NCBI GenBank assembly: GCA_902729315.2
Contig: LR746272.1
Span: 2,053,035-2,117,034 of the forward strand
Source of the DNA: Spirodela intermedia
Taxonomy: Eukaryota > Streptophyta > Magnoliopsida > Alismatales > Araceae
Direction of reading: 5' to 3'
Length of the DNA stretch: 64,000 bases
Position numbers and translations under genes: made by a program. Shown piece by piece: positions 14,801 to 27,222 of this stretch (within the stretch, counting starts at the first letter, position 1; each line of letters begins with the position of its first letter). A model generated the notes under the pieces. The model was not told the DNA's origin, did no database searches, and worked only from the letters and a program-made list of their open reading frames with translations.

Positions 14801-17800
14801 GTTGTCACCTCCTTTGTACTGAGCGTCCTCAGGGGGCGCGCAAGATCCTGAGCCCTGTAAATAATTATCTGCAGAATCTGAATTTTGAAAAAGAAAATCA
14901 GACATATACTTTCTTTCACAGTCAAAAAACATTTCATGCAAATGAAATAATACAAAACACTTCCAACAAAAAACCACATGACTACAAAGAAAACGAAAAA
15001 ACATGCCTCAATAAAATTGTTCCTAGTGCAATATAACTTAATCCTTCATCGTTTGTTGAATCGGTTCTATTTCAAGGTGGATTTGTCCGAATCAATGAAT
15101 AATTATAACTTATCCAAAAAATGTCAAATGACATTTTGTAGATTCCTTACCGTCACGAAAGTTTAGGTTGCTATAATTACTTGACACCAAAAAAAGCTTT
15201 CTAGTTTAAGCCTTCTTTTATGAAAATTGTTAATGCTACCAGAAGCATCATTATAAAATTGTTATAGATGAGCCTCCTGTTAGGAATGATAGATGAAAAT
15301 TGTGACAGATTAAGATGTAAGATGGTACCACCTTCTGAAGCACAGAACTAGCCCCAAAGGCACCAGCATTATCCATATGTTGACAAATAATAAGCATCAT
15401 GTTTATAATTTTTTTATAATGCTATCATGTTATTCCATTCCTGAATAATGTTGAGTGTGCACCACAACGGACAAACAAATTGAAAAGAAAGTCTCTTGCC
15501 TTTCGGAAGGACTCTGGGCCCATCTGCTTCTCCAGCATTTGAAGAATAGCTACCTGACGAGAAGAATATGGCACAAAAATTTACCAGCGGTCATTTTAAA
15601 AAAAGGGACTGGTAGACAGAAAATAGCCAACTTACAGATTTCCACAAATGAACTTTCCCAAACAAACCAAGACGATGAGTCCCATATAAATCTTTTGTTG
15701 CCGCAGAGGAGCTTAATGCAGTTGCACCACTAACATCTGCCTTACAAACACTGCAGTTTGCCTGTATGGAGTATAAATATCAATCCAAACTTTACTCGTT
15801 ATTAACAATTATCTATCTGAGGTATTGGGTAGCAATGTTTTCCTGTTCATGGGTTTTCTTGGAAACTAGGATACAACAAAACCTAGCAGTAAAATCAGCC
15901 AAATGTCACGAGAGCTAATCAACTGCAGCTAAACAACTAACTCCCTACCCATCATGATATCTACAAAGTGAAAAAATGACAAGCTTGAGCTATAGGATTA
16001 TTAAAAAAAACCTTGTAGCGATGATAGCGGGCTTCATTATTTCCAAGAAACCTCTTGATAAATGAATCGGTGAGAAATCCAGCAATGCCATCCACTAGCC
16101 ACTCTGCAGACAATAATGCACATGTAGTGATCTCGGAGTTGCCTATAGTCCACCTAATGGTTGATGAAATGAATAAGCTTCTTTAGCAAGCTTACCATCA
16201 TTTGGAGTCTCTGCAATAATATAAACACCAAACCACTGCCTTGCAAGAGCACAAGCAAGTTTGATTCGGGTTTCAATCGTCTGCATGCAAATATCAAAGA
16301 CTTGATTCGGATGTTTTAAAGACAAATACTTTGAACCAACTAAAGAGTTCACTGACAAGATGGGAAATGCAAAACTCGCAGAAAAAACTGTCAGCTCTTG
16401 AGCCAGACCAAGATCAGTCCATTTTCTGGCATATACATGCAAATATTCTTTCAAAGGAAATCTAAGGGAGGGCAATAGATAGGCCACCGCTCTAAGCAAC
16501 TACACATTTTGGAATTTGTGAATCACAGAGGACCAAAAAATAAAAAACAAGCTAAACTGTAAAGCATGAAGCCGTTTTGTAATCATTCTATATTTCTTCC
16601 TTGATCCCCGAGGTATAAACAGTGGTTCATCATCTCTCGCCACTTTTACATTTAAGAAAGTAATTATTTAATAATAACTTAATTAGGATGGATGATTTCT
16701 GCCAAAGCGAAAAAAAATTAATTCATTTTTTAATGTGTAACTCAAAACTGTATGGAGCTCAATTTTGAATTACATGTAAAAGCCCATTGATAGACGTGGA
16801 GTTGGTCAACACAGTAAGAATACTAAAGCAAGATGATAAATGAAGCATTACACTACGTTTACAATGGCAATACCCAAACCAAGTTGACAAGGTATCACAC
16901 ATGCTAACACGCATTGGACATAAAAGATCATAGAAGTTTGTGGTTTTCCCTCCCTACAACTTTCTGGGCTATTTTAACATACAGAAACGAGAATCTATTA
17001 AAAGAGAAACGTCCTCAGCTATGAAAGCTTATAATTGGGTGTGTGGAAAGATCAAAGAGTGCGAGTGATTTAAGGCAAAATGGAAGGAGATGAATCTGTC
17101 ATTTTGGACATGCTTTTGTGGCCTCCACCATCTCGGTCTAGGACACATTTGATGTACAGGGAGTTTTTTGAAAACCTACAGATACACATGTATTATCAAT
17201 TATTTCAGAGCAAATGCAAGAAGTGGTGGCAAAAAAGGAGATCCAGAAAAGAGATCAAATGAAATATGCTTCCAACATTTAACATTTGCCCTATTTTTTA
17301 GATTTAGATCATTCCATTTTTGAAAAAATCATCCAGGCTCATGTGGCTGGTTCTGGCATTAATTTTAGTTTCAACAGCCATGTCAGATGTGGAGCTGAAA
17401 GTGCCTCTCAGATATTCAACGCCTAAATCAGGTTTCCACCAAACAAAAGGAAAGGAAAAGTATCAAGAGAAAGTTCCTAGAGAGAAAATTACTCCACAGA
17501 AACCCAAGCGTATGCATTACAATATGAAGGAAGAAAGAAAAACTTTGAATCACCATATGAAAGAATATTTCAGTCAGAAGAAAAAATTGCCAACCTCGTC
17601 TATAACCTTTTCATCAAATAACAGATCAGAACCGAATATACACATGGAAGCACCCAGGTTCGCTGGGGATAATGAGGACTCTGGTGGGACAAAAACTTGC
17701 TTGTATGACCGAAATGGGAAAGATGTAGAAAGGTAATCTTCATAGTGGCTGTAAAAAAAACATGCACAGTTTCAAAGAATAACTTCACCTCAAAAGTATA

Positions 17801-20800
17801 GTAGTGAAAAAAAAAATGGAAACATTTTCAGCAAACGTCCGTGATTTGAGAGCTCACCTGAATGCACTGTGGAAAAAACCAACGGTATTTTTAAGTTTCG
17901 AAAAATCTCCGGCCATAGACATGTATGATAGAAGAGCATTGTGAGAATCTGCCAATATTTCGAAGGGAGCAACAGCCAAAGATATCCAACCAGCACTGAC
18001 AGGAATGTCTAACTTATAAATGTACGTTTTTCTCAAAGGATCATCTTTGCTCAAGACCTGCAAATAATCATAGTGGATGTAACCAGAGAATGTTAGTATT
18101 TAAGCGGAAAAAACTACATTTCTAGGATTAGCTATCAAAGAAATTAAAGCAATTCCAAATATCAAACAGAGAGATAGCATGTACAGCGTATTCCTTCTTT
18201 CAGCATTTTGGATAACTTCTATCCTCAGCTGAAGGGTTTAGGAAACATGCATGCCAAGTTGGTGTCAGTTGACAAAAGAGTACAGGTCACAATTTCCAAA
18301 CCTAGCGGGTTATATTTTGGATATGTTAAAATATTTGGTAGAATGAACCAGCATTGTACGACAATTATGACATCAGCATCTATCTAAGAAACCAGTCACA
18401 CAATTGTATGTGTCAAATGATCTGGTAGAATGAAATGTTCAATTTTCACTATATAGAATATTGGCAAACTTCTGATGAACTATTGATATGAAAGAAGGGA
18501 AACCTTGACAATGCCAAAAGGAACCTTCGAAGATACACGATTCATTTAACATTTAATGACAACAACAAATCAATCATCTCATTATTAGGGTTTGTCATAC
18601 CTTAATAAATACTAAGAAAAGCAATTTTTTGACCTATTGTTGTTGGACTTGTGCAAGAAAGCGCAGTGACCAAATGAAACCTAGATTTCTTGATCTTATG
18701 TACCATGTACATTTTATTTCGCACAAAATAGATTTGTTTGATATTCTCATACATGTATAAATTGAATAAAAAAAGCATCCTAATTTTTGAATGTGACGTC
18801 AACACTTCATCCTTAAATTTTTAATTTGATTTTTAAAAATTAGCCTTAACAAGATCTTATGTGATTTCCTTACGAAGAAACATTTTTGGTACCTTCATGA
18901 GAATATTTTCTTGACAAATGGATGGCGCCACAAATTCACTAAATTTGAAATCGCATAACAGGATGTTCTTTATAAATAATTGTAACAGAACCTTGAACAA
19001 GTAAGTTGGTGAAGGCTGAATTGCCCATCTATCAAAAATGACAATTTCCTACCATTTACCCCGTTAAAGGTTTTCAATCCATGCTCTTAAAGTATCACAT
19101 ATAAAACAGTGAATTTGCTGGTTCAGGAACTGCAGTTCTGATCCGAAATAGGCCACGTATCAAGGTTTTGGGATCTTACAGTTTTGGATGCAATAGCCAC
19201 TAAATTATTTCATTCAAATCCCCAAGTCTCAAAACTTCCACATCCATGATAAGTTATATCCACGTATTATGCCATAACGTTTAAGATCATACCTCACAGT
19301 AACATATCAAAAAAAGAAGAAATAAACTTTTTCCAATTGACTCGGACCTGGTAGAGTAGGTCCCCATTGCTGACAGCCACAAGGTTTGAATCAACCGTAA
19401 ACTCTAGATCATAGCTGGATATCAAAATTATAAGAAAATGAATATGAAAAGCATATTAAAATTAAATAAAAATAAAATATACGTGAAAATATTCCACATA
19501 AAATGAAGAATATAGTAAACATACCAAGAGCACTGAGAACTACTATCCATACAAGGGAACCAGCAGCGTGCTCGTCTTATCTGGTTTTCTGTACACAGCA
19601 GATTGCTCTCAAAGTGAATGCAACTTTCATTCACATCTACTTGATAGTTTATGCGAACTAATTTGACATTCTGCACCAATATCAGCCTACATGAGAAACC
19701 AAATGCATGAACCATTTCCTTGAATTCTACTGCAACAAAATTCAAGAGTAGAATGACTAAAGGAGGCATCTGCCACTTTCTGTTATCACCTGGTGCAAAT
19801 CATGGTCAAGATGACCATTAGGAATACTATTGTGGTCTTCTGTATTTTGCAATTTCCCACCACCATTTGCTAGGTTGTTTTGATCATTCAGTGAATTCTC
19901 TGTCTTACGACATGAAATGAACAAATTAGGCAACATTTCTTTGTCAAGAGATGAAATGTATGTCGAACAGGCAGCATCAGCAGCAGTGGTGCAGCATGAT
20001 ACTGAAAACCTTCTTTCCCCGTCTTCAATTTGTGAAGAAAGTTCAAAAAATTCAAAGTCGGCTGATTCGCCATTCACAGAGATACTCCCAATGGTCATAT
20101 TGACAGCATTCAAACCAATAACTTCACTCTCAGGAAAACGGATTTCCATTTCTGTGTGCCTAGTGAACAAAGAAACATTGAGATCATTCAACAAGTGTCG
20201 TAGTTAACACACCAATAAACTCATGAATGAAACTGAGTACAGAAACTACCATGTGGCACATACCTGACTACATGATACAAGAAGCAGATTCAACAAATAA
20301 TCAACACAGAAAAGAGTAAAATATACAGGGGATCCCTTACCAAAGCCATGACATTGTGTCTACGTACGACATAGCCTACTGTCCCCAATTTCACATGTTC
20401 AACAGAGTACTTCCAATTTTTGCTACTTTAGTATCGAAGGCTGCTGGAAGTACACAAAGGGTGAAGGGCAGAACCATTTGCATTGTAGTTCTTGAATAAG
20501 GGCAATGTGCCAACCATAACTCTCTTTTATGTTTTACTGTCCCTCAGGCCAGCGACCCAGACAAGATCGATTTATTCTAGAGTACAACATAGAGGTAGAT
20601 GTCATACCCAAATTATAGTATTGTTCACTTCAACAAACACGATCTTTCCCATCTGACATCAGGCCACTCTTGTGACACAAAAATCAGTAAGAGGAAAAAG
20701 TCAAGTTTCCACGTAAGATATGATGCGAACAGAAGAAAACTTAGTATTGCCTCGCACATGCCCAAGAATGTTCCATATAATTGAAAGGAAGCCACCCCTC

Positions 20801-22286
20801 CCCCACCCCCTCAATCTTTTAACCAACGTTCACAACAGGTCTCCAACATACTTGCAGCTCCCTCTCTTCCCACACTTAGACTCTGATCAAAATTCGTCCA
20901 CCGGCTTAAGAATTTCTAAAAAGTACACTCTTATCAATGTGCCCGTCTAACAAGACGCTTGCTGATCTAGATTGACATTCGGTGATTCATCCAGGATGTG
21001 CAAAGGAGGTTGTGAATCTACAAGGAGGGCAGCATAACTTCAATTACGGCTATGAGAAGCTTTTCCTTCTCAGGAGATTTGAGACTCTTCTACTCATATT
21101 CGCCATCTCTTCCGTGCCCTTGCCAGGAAAACGATGAAAAGCTGATTGACCTTGTGGGATGTTGTTGGAAAAAAAATCACCAACTTGAAGACAGAATTGA
21201 ATGTCCACTCATGCAGCAGAGCCATCATTCTAACCGAGACAGAATATAGGCCTAAAAGGAACGTTGCTCATTGGCAATCCTGGCGTCAATGTTGGGAATC
21301 GAACTGCCACGTCAGGTGAAGGCTCTAGGGGAGCTGCAATCGGCTTGGGGCGTGCTCGATCGCTAGTGGATTCAGTGGGCAGTCAGGGCCGATGGCCCCT
21401 CGCTTAATGAGCCCGTGAGGTGACAATCATGGACATTTCGAATTTAGAACGGCACTTGATAGATAGAGTAGCATATGAACAACGTCCCAAGAAGGGAGGA
21501 ACATATGCCTTGTCAAGGATGCCAGAGAGGACTATTTGGTCATCTACCTTCCTTTGGTCTTTGGTTAGATGATCAATGAAACTAGATCTTGGAACACCCA
21601 TCTTCAGCCAGAAGCCTGGGTCTGAACACCAATTTGAGGTGGCAGGGAAATTTTTCAGGAAAGATATTTGAATGAAAGACAGAGGTTGCAGGGAAACCCT
21701 ACAGGATCCACTCCATGTAATGCTTCCCATCGGCAACCACCATCATCCCATCCCAGTCGATCCTCTGTCTTTGAGGATGATATCCCGCAGAAAAAAATTC
21801 AACATTCTTTCTCAAAGTTAGTGTCCTTCAGTACTTTAATCAATTCTCCACAATATCTTTTGCGAAGAAGGGGAAATAAGGAACTCCAAATGCCGAGAAG
21901 ATGTGCGAAACTTGCGATGTATGAATAAGCGTCCTCCAGCCAATGCTATGAATGAGAGTAAAGGTTCATTTTCTTCTGCGGACAACACTATCTCTCCCTG
22001 GTCCACGAATAGAGCCATACAGTTCCCTAATTTCGCGAGAGCAAACGACGAGCCAGAATAAACTCCAAACAGAGCCCTCGCCCCGCCGCTCCAGATTAGT
22101 AGGAAGAAGATAGAAATGAGCCGGGAGCTCGGGGGAGGGGCGAGCTCTCACTTACCCGTAGATCATGCGCCTCTCCATGTCGACGGACAGACAGATTTTC
22201 TGGTGGCGAACAGTCCCCGCCGCCGCAGAACTGCCTGCGGGCTTGCTCGGCTGCTCTCCCGCCTTCTGCTTCCGAGGCTTCGCCAT
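5828..22286 (-). CDS. TAF2: Transcription initiation factor TFIID subunit 2 (TAF2)
   Basis: TAF2 is the M1-aminopeptidase-like TFIID subunit that helps bind initiator DNA in the nucleus. Exons, 5' to 3': 22286-22156, 20159-19790, 19670-19525, 19414-19348, 18057-17858, [one not found], 16280-16196, 16103-16012, 15761-15636, 15553-15500, 15343-15332 (micro-exon), 14868-14809, 12631-12534, 12438-12094, 11989-11902, 11356-11231, 11155-11099, 9269-9190, 9096-9054, 8839-8753, 8436-8347, 8210-8152, 8077-7987, 7909-7741, 7656-7473, 6962-5828. Diagnostic peptides are [78 protein letters not shown] and [14 protein letters not shown]. The last exon is a long acidic and Lys-rich tail typical of plant TAF2. 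Visible codons total about 1331. The summed exon length needs a missing piece of 3n+1 bases after 17858. All other junctions keep frame, so I read it as a real gene, possibly with one damaged or unrecognised exon. Confidence 0.93.
9270..11098. other. TAF2 intron, 1.8 kb, no gene seen
   Basis: This intron separates the exons encoding AQTASE and DTDWTGLL. It holds A-rich runs (for example 10105-10135) and short chance frames. Part of it, about 10160-10330, reads like a decayed repeat, but I cannot assign it to a family. Confidence 0.5.
12632..14808. other. TAF2 intron, 2.2 kb, no gene seen
   Basis: This is one of the longest introns of TAF2. Around 13100-13650 the base composition rises above the AT-rich background and the text looks like an old inserted repeat, but no coding domain or terminal repeat could be recognised. 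The remainder is AT-rich. Confidence 0.45.
17040..17739 (+). pseudogene. Coding-like plus-strand insert inside a TAF2 intron, unidentified
   Basis: The intron between the TAF2 exons at 17858 and 16280 contains plus-strand text that reads like protein. One frame at about 17300-17410 gives [15 protein letters not shown] followed by a stop. Another, 17320-17736, is open for 138 codons and ends in a polar, Lys-rich tail. An upstream piece in the first frame contains [17 protein letters not shown]. The shifting frames and stops suggest a decayed gene or processed copy, not an active gene. I do not recognise the family. It sits exactly where a TAF2 exon is expected but absent. Confidence 0.3.
20160..22155. 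other. TAF2 first intron, 2.0 kb
   Basis: This intron lies between the start-codon exon (donor after the codons for MIYG) and the exon beginning with TEMEIRF. A long first intron is common in plant genes. It contains only chance frames, such as a 110-codon minus-strand one at 21404-21736 that resembles nothing I know. Confidence 0.55.
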
Positions 22287-23075
22287 TTCCCGGCCACCGG
22301 AGGGCTCCCCGCCCAAACCCCCCCGCCCTAGAACCCGCGCGTCTTCAGCTACATACTAAGCCACTGCACGAAACCTGCCGGAGGCCACAACCCACCGGCC
22401 TTGTGCTACTTTCTCCTCGGACGGTACGTACACCTCCCAGATCTGAATACCTTCCCACGGGCACCACTCCCCCCGCCCGCCCCCCCAGCCTCTTCCGCAC
22501 GTGCGACACCTAGCGGCACGTGCTTCTATCTTCGACGCGGTCGCTGTGGTGATCCATCGCATTAGGGGAGGGGGGGGGAGGGGGGGGGGAGGGGCGGGGC
22601 CATAAATAAAAATTACCCCTAATATTTATTTTATAAATAAATAAAACTAGATATTAAAAAATCCCTTATAATACCAGCATAGCCCTTACCGACGCCAACG
22701 TCCAAAATTAATCAATGGGTCCAAATTACTCTTAGCGGATTTCGTAAATTATTCTAAGATTATGGGGAAAAAAAGAAGAAAAAGCACGAATTTTGGTGGT
22801 TTCCATAACCCTTATGGGGGCAGAGAACATGAGACGACTGGACCATACTTGTCAGGACGGATCATCGGGATGTTCTTTGAGAAAAACTCGGATCTGGATG
22901 CATTTCATTTATTTTATTTCTATTTTTCTCTCTGTGTCGTCGTCTACAGTCGTCGGCTGATGATTTCTGTACAGGGAGGAAGATGGAGCTGGTCGTAGCA
23001 TGTGATTTACAGCTGAATTTCGATCGAAGAGGAAAGAAATGGCAAAGAATCGTCTCCGCACAGGTGGAGGGGCTA
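22287..23075. promoter_or_regulatory. TAF2 upstream region and kinase 3' flank
   Basis: Because TAF2 reads leftwards, its promoter and 5' UTR should lie just right of 22286, in GC-rich DNA up to about 22600. The block 22610-22760 is abruptly AT-rich. The kinase stop codon is at 23076, so its 3' UTR also falls here. I see no clear TATA box for TAF2, which fits a housekeeping gene, but that is inference. Confidence 0.45.
22565..22600 (+). repeat. G-rich tract, candidate G-quadruplex
   Basis: The plus strand has five runs of four or more G separated by single A or C bases within 36 bases. This satisfies the usual G-quadruplex pattern (four runs of at least three G with short loops) many times over. 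It lies about 280 bases upstream of the TAF2 start codon, so the C-rich strand is the TAF2 sense strand. Confidence 0.8.
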
Positions 23076-25097
23076 CTACTCCTCCAGCGGAGCTTTCCCC
23101 GGGCGTTGCAGTCGGATGGTGCTATGGCTGACGGTGGCGCTCGGGGTGGTCGTGGTTTTAGGGTGGGAGTTGGAGCCAAAGGTGGACTGGGAGGCGGAGG
23201 ACGACGAGCGAGAGAAACGGTCGCCGCCGCCGTCGCCGGCGGAGCTCCTCGTCCCGCCGCCGGACCTCCGGTACCTCGTGCCGGGGAACCCGGGCTTGAT
23301 GGGCTCCTCCAGGGTATTATTGGAGGTCTTGGACAGGATCAGCGCCACCCGGCGCATCTCGGGGCGAAGCTTGGGGTCGGCCTGCGTGCAGAGAAGCCCG
23401 ACGTGTATGCAGGTCTGAATTTGCTGCTCCGCCGCCGCCGCCGCCGCCGGCAGCCGCAGTGTCTCGTCCATCACCTCCAGGCTCTGCTTCCTCTGGTGCA
23501 GCCTCCACGCCTGTCAAGGGGGATCTCGAGTCTCAGAGACTGGCTGGTGAAAACCAGGGAAGAAGAAGAAGAAGGGAGTTTTCGATCGGGCTTACCCACT
23601 CGAGGAGGTTCTGGGAATCGCCCCGAGGGGTGAAGGTGGAGTTCTTCCGCCCGCTGACCAGCTCGAGGACCAGCACCCCGAAGCTGAACACGTCCGCCTT
23701 GGTGGACAGCTGCCCGTGCATCACGTACTCGGGGGCCATGTACCCGCTGCGCACCAACCCACCACCGAAGTCAGCACCCAAGTTCACCGGCGGCGCCGCC
23801 ACCAGCGGCGGCGGAGGAAGGAAGAGGAGGGGCAAATCACTGACTTGGTTCCGGCGACACGGGTGTTGACGTGCGTCTGGTCCTCAGGGAAGAGGCGGGC
23901 CATGCCGAAGTCGGCGATCTTTGGCGCCCACTTGTCGTCGAGGAGGACGTTGCTGGCCTTGATGTCCCGGTGGATGATGGTGGTGTGGGCGTCCTCGTGG
24001 AGGTAGAGCAGCCCCCGGGCCACGCCGGCGATGATCTCATGCCGCTTCCTCCAGTCCAGCATCCTCCTCTTCTCGGCGTCTGCATCACCATCACCACACC
24101 CACCGGCGATCGGTCAGCGGAAAAACCAGATCGGACGGCGAAGGGGCGTCGTTTTAAGAGTAAATGGAGAAAGCTCTGCTCGATCTCGCGGATGCTGTGC
24201 CTTGGCCGGCAAGTCTCCTCCGGCGACCTTCAGGAAAGGCGACGGCGCAGAGGATGTGGGGGAAGGAGGGAGAAGGCGAGGCGACGTACGGAAGAGGAAC
24301 TTGTCGAGGCTCTCGTTGGCGACGTACTCGTACACGAGCAGTTTCTCGCCGTGGCCGTCGGCGCCGGCAGTGGCGGGGGCGGCGGGGGCGGCGCAGTAGC
24401 CGTAGAGATTGACGACGTTCTTGTGCTGGACGCGGGAGAGCAGGATCGCCTCGTTCATGAACTCCCTGGTCCCCTGCCTCGACCCCCGCGAGAGCTTCTT
24501 CACCGCGATCTCCCTCCCGTCGTCGAGCCGCCCCTGCGCCGCCATCAATCTTCCCCTCAGTCACCGGATCCCCATCTTGCGATGAAATTCCCGATCGATT
24601 GATCGACAGGATGGATGAATCGGAGGACAAGATGAACAGATCCCTCACCTTGTAGACGGCCCCGAAACCTCCCTCACCGAGCCTGCTCTTGACGCTGAAG
24701 TTGTGCGTGGCGGCGGCGAGGACATCGTAGGAGAACTGTTTCTGCTCCCTGGCCGCGATGGACTGCAAGTCCTCCTCCCCCGCGCCTGTCCACACGCAGG
24801 TCAAGACCGATTACGGATGCACGGAGGAAGAAGAAAGAGAGAACGGGGAGATCAAACGGAGAAACAAACCAGGTCTCTCGGGGCGATCTCCCGTAATCTC
24901 ACAAACCCTAACACCGCGCGACGGAGAGCGGAGAGGAGGTGAAGAAGAAGCGCGTGATCCGTACCTTCACCGGATCGCCGTAAAAAGGGCTTAGCGAGGC
25001 TCTCCAAGATCTGCCGGGGTTTCTTCATCAGCGTCCTGCCCCCGCCTCCGCCCCCTGATTTGGAGCGATCTCTTCTATCTTCCTCCCACAACCTCAT
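23076..25097 (-). CDS. Receptor-like cytoplasmic Ser/Thr kinase of the CRK (DUF26) clade, no ectodomain
   Basis: Six exons: 25097-24965, 24785-24649, 24533-24290, 24079-23845, 23746-23596, 23510-23076. Every junction is GT-AG and all phases agree, giving 444 aa. The ATP-binding loop [10 protein letters not shown] is at residues 81-90, the catalytic lysine is K102 (EIAVKKL), the RD loop HRDIKASN has D210, DFG is at 228-230, and NGYMAPEYV lies in the activation segment. The N-terminus is a short basic Gly-rich segment without signal peptide, DUF26 domain or membrane span, so the protein should be cytosolic or peripherally attached. The Ser-rich tail after the kinase domain is typical of the clade. 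Closest remembered relatives are CRK10- and CRK43-like proteins. The ligand and substrates are unknown. A weaker start further upstream at 25151 is not ATG and was rejected. Confidence 0.92.
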
Positions 25098-27222
25098 GAT
25101 TTCCCTTGATCTCTCTCCTGCTGCTCTTCCTGCTCCTGCGCGTCGAGGCAATCGATCCTACGCTTTCCAGACCTTGGAGGCCCCATGACGACTCCGGTGA
25201 GAGGAAATCTCCGCGTCCTTGCGCGTCAAGTCACCGTCTTACAGCTAAATACTTCACGACTAACTGTACCACTCCCATAGTCAACGCGCCACGCAGTATA
25301 CGAGATAAGTTTTAGTAACCTGGCCTTAAAAAATTCATAAAATTTGTGTGTACCAGCAGCTTACTTGTTATGATTATACGTAGTTTTGACTTTTTAACTT
25401 GATTTGAAAGGAAAAATAGTGCACTAGTACTTCTAGATTTCACACGGCTAATGGAGGGTGGACTAATATTTTATGTATATATATTTATCATTGTTTTAAG
25501 AGTGTTGACGTTGACAAATAAGACCCAAAGAGGGAAAAACTGACCATAAATAGTTATTACTAACTAACAAATAGGTAAAGATCCTGTCTATTTACTTTTT
25601 TGTTATATTTCTCAAGTATAAAATCAAGAAAAAAATCCGTCGATGAAGAGAGCCAAAAGAATAAAATTAGACTAAGAGTAAAACAAAAAATATAAATAAA
25701 TTTCCTGAAAAAGATAAGAAAATCAACCCAACCTACTTGAGAGTAAATTTAGTAAGTCAATAAAGATCCCAAAGTCAAATTAAGGAGAAAGAAAGATGAA
25801 TTATTTAGTCAACCTATCGAATGGTGAATAAAATTCTAGAGAAGAAAAAAAAAGGTTATCTTATATGATATTAACAAATGAAAAGGCAATTTGATCATTT
25901 ACAATGAACCACCATAGCACAATAAACTACCATTTTGCAATGAATTTTGAAATGTTAGAAGATTAAAAATATTTCAGAAAAGCTTTCCGTTGACATGTAT
26001 GCACATCAATTTGGTTAAAAGCTAGTCAATCCAATAAGCTGATAGCACAAATTGTTTGATTGGTCAGCCCAAGTATTGAAGTGATATTTTTTATCAATAA
26101 AAATATGAATTATTTGAATTTTAATGATCAACTATCCAGCTTCATAAATAGTCAACCTCAAGAGTCTTTAAACAGATAATTAATTGCACATCAAAATCAA
26201 TCAACCAATACATCAATGCCCCAAATTCTTCAAACATTCCAAAGTTTTGCAAAATTAAGGAGCACATCCATCAAATTTGAGAAACATTCTCATTTTACAT
26301 TCAAGAGAGTGCATATGATAAAGGAAAATATAAGGTAATTGAATTGTTCTATGGTTTGAAGAAATAGACATGTGAAATATATCATATAATGGGATTTTGC
26401 TGATCTTGTAAATATAATTATAATTATCGTGAAAATAAATAATGTTAAAAATAATGGGGAAATTTTGTTGGTAGGTAAACATAGGCTATGAAAAATCAAA
26501 TCCCTCTTAAATAAATGCACACTTGAAGTTAGTTGACCTAGTGAATTAACTCAAGTTAGTTGATCTAAATTGTGTTGGCCCTATTAATGTTCTAAGAAAA
26601 ATCACTTGAAGTCAACGAAAAGTGGGAAATTTTCAGAGTAAATTCACTCCTTTATTGACTCCTTATCTAACCTACTTTGGTCCCGATGCTGTCTACCAAT
26701 TACATATTCATAAAACATTCAGAAAACATACTAATTTGAGATAAATGTGAAATATTTATGTAAGTTCAATAGTGTGAATCTCTTCCAATTGAAGTAAATT
26801 TTGCTATGCACCTCAAGACCCAGAGATTTGTGAAGTAAATTGAAGTATTTTGCTCTCACTCACCTCATTTTCGTTATTTTTGTGGAGCAAGACACAAGTT
26901 TTCCGAGGAATTTCCATTTTTCGAAAAATAAAATAAAAATGAAAGAGAAGATCAATGGGCATCAGTCAGGATGATATGATCACAAATACATTCAAAAACC
27001 CATAAGATCATAAAACCACTTACCTATTTTTTGGTGCAAATGAAGGATATTTTTAATTCATGTTTCATATTTCCTCTTTTTTCTCTCCCTCATCAAACTG
27101 ATGCATGGCCAGCAGTGATTTCCTGGTTCAGGGGCTCTGGAAGATCTGATTCTCACGGTCTTCCCTGATCTAAACGGCGGCGCAACCACCTCTCCAAGAT
27201 CCACAGGCACGAAGATGCAGTG
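25098..27222. other. AT-rich intergenic region
   Basis: The first 200 bases or so are GC-rich and should carry the kinase 5' UTR and promoter. From about 25320 to 27110 the DNA is strongly AT-rich with no reading frame that resembles a gene. The end should contain the 3' UTR of the myosin-binding protein gene. Confidence 0.6.

Noticed and set aside
16281-16499. Upstream extension of the TAF2 frame before TIETR
   Set aside because: It is open by chance. It lacks the expected FPFGSYKQ-like block, and a good AG acceptor sits directly before ACGATTGAA at 16280.
21404-21736. 110-codon minus-strand frame in TAF2 intron 1
   Set aside because: It has no similarity to TAF2 or any recognised family. 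The length is within what chance gives in 2 kb.
22983-24602. Long plus-strand frames of up to 243 codons over the kinase gene
   Set aside because: They are antisense to well-supported kinase exons and arise from GC-rich DNA. Their translations are low-complexity Arg/Gly-rich text with no domain.
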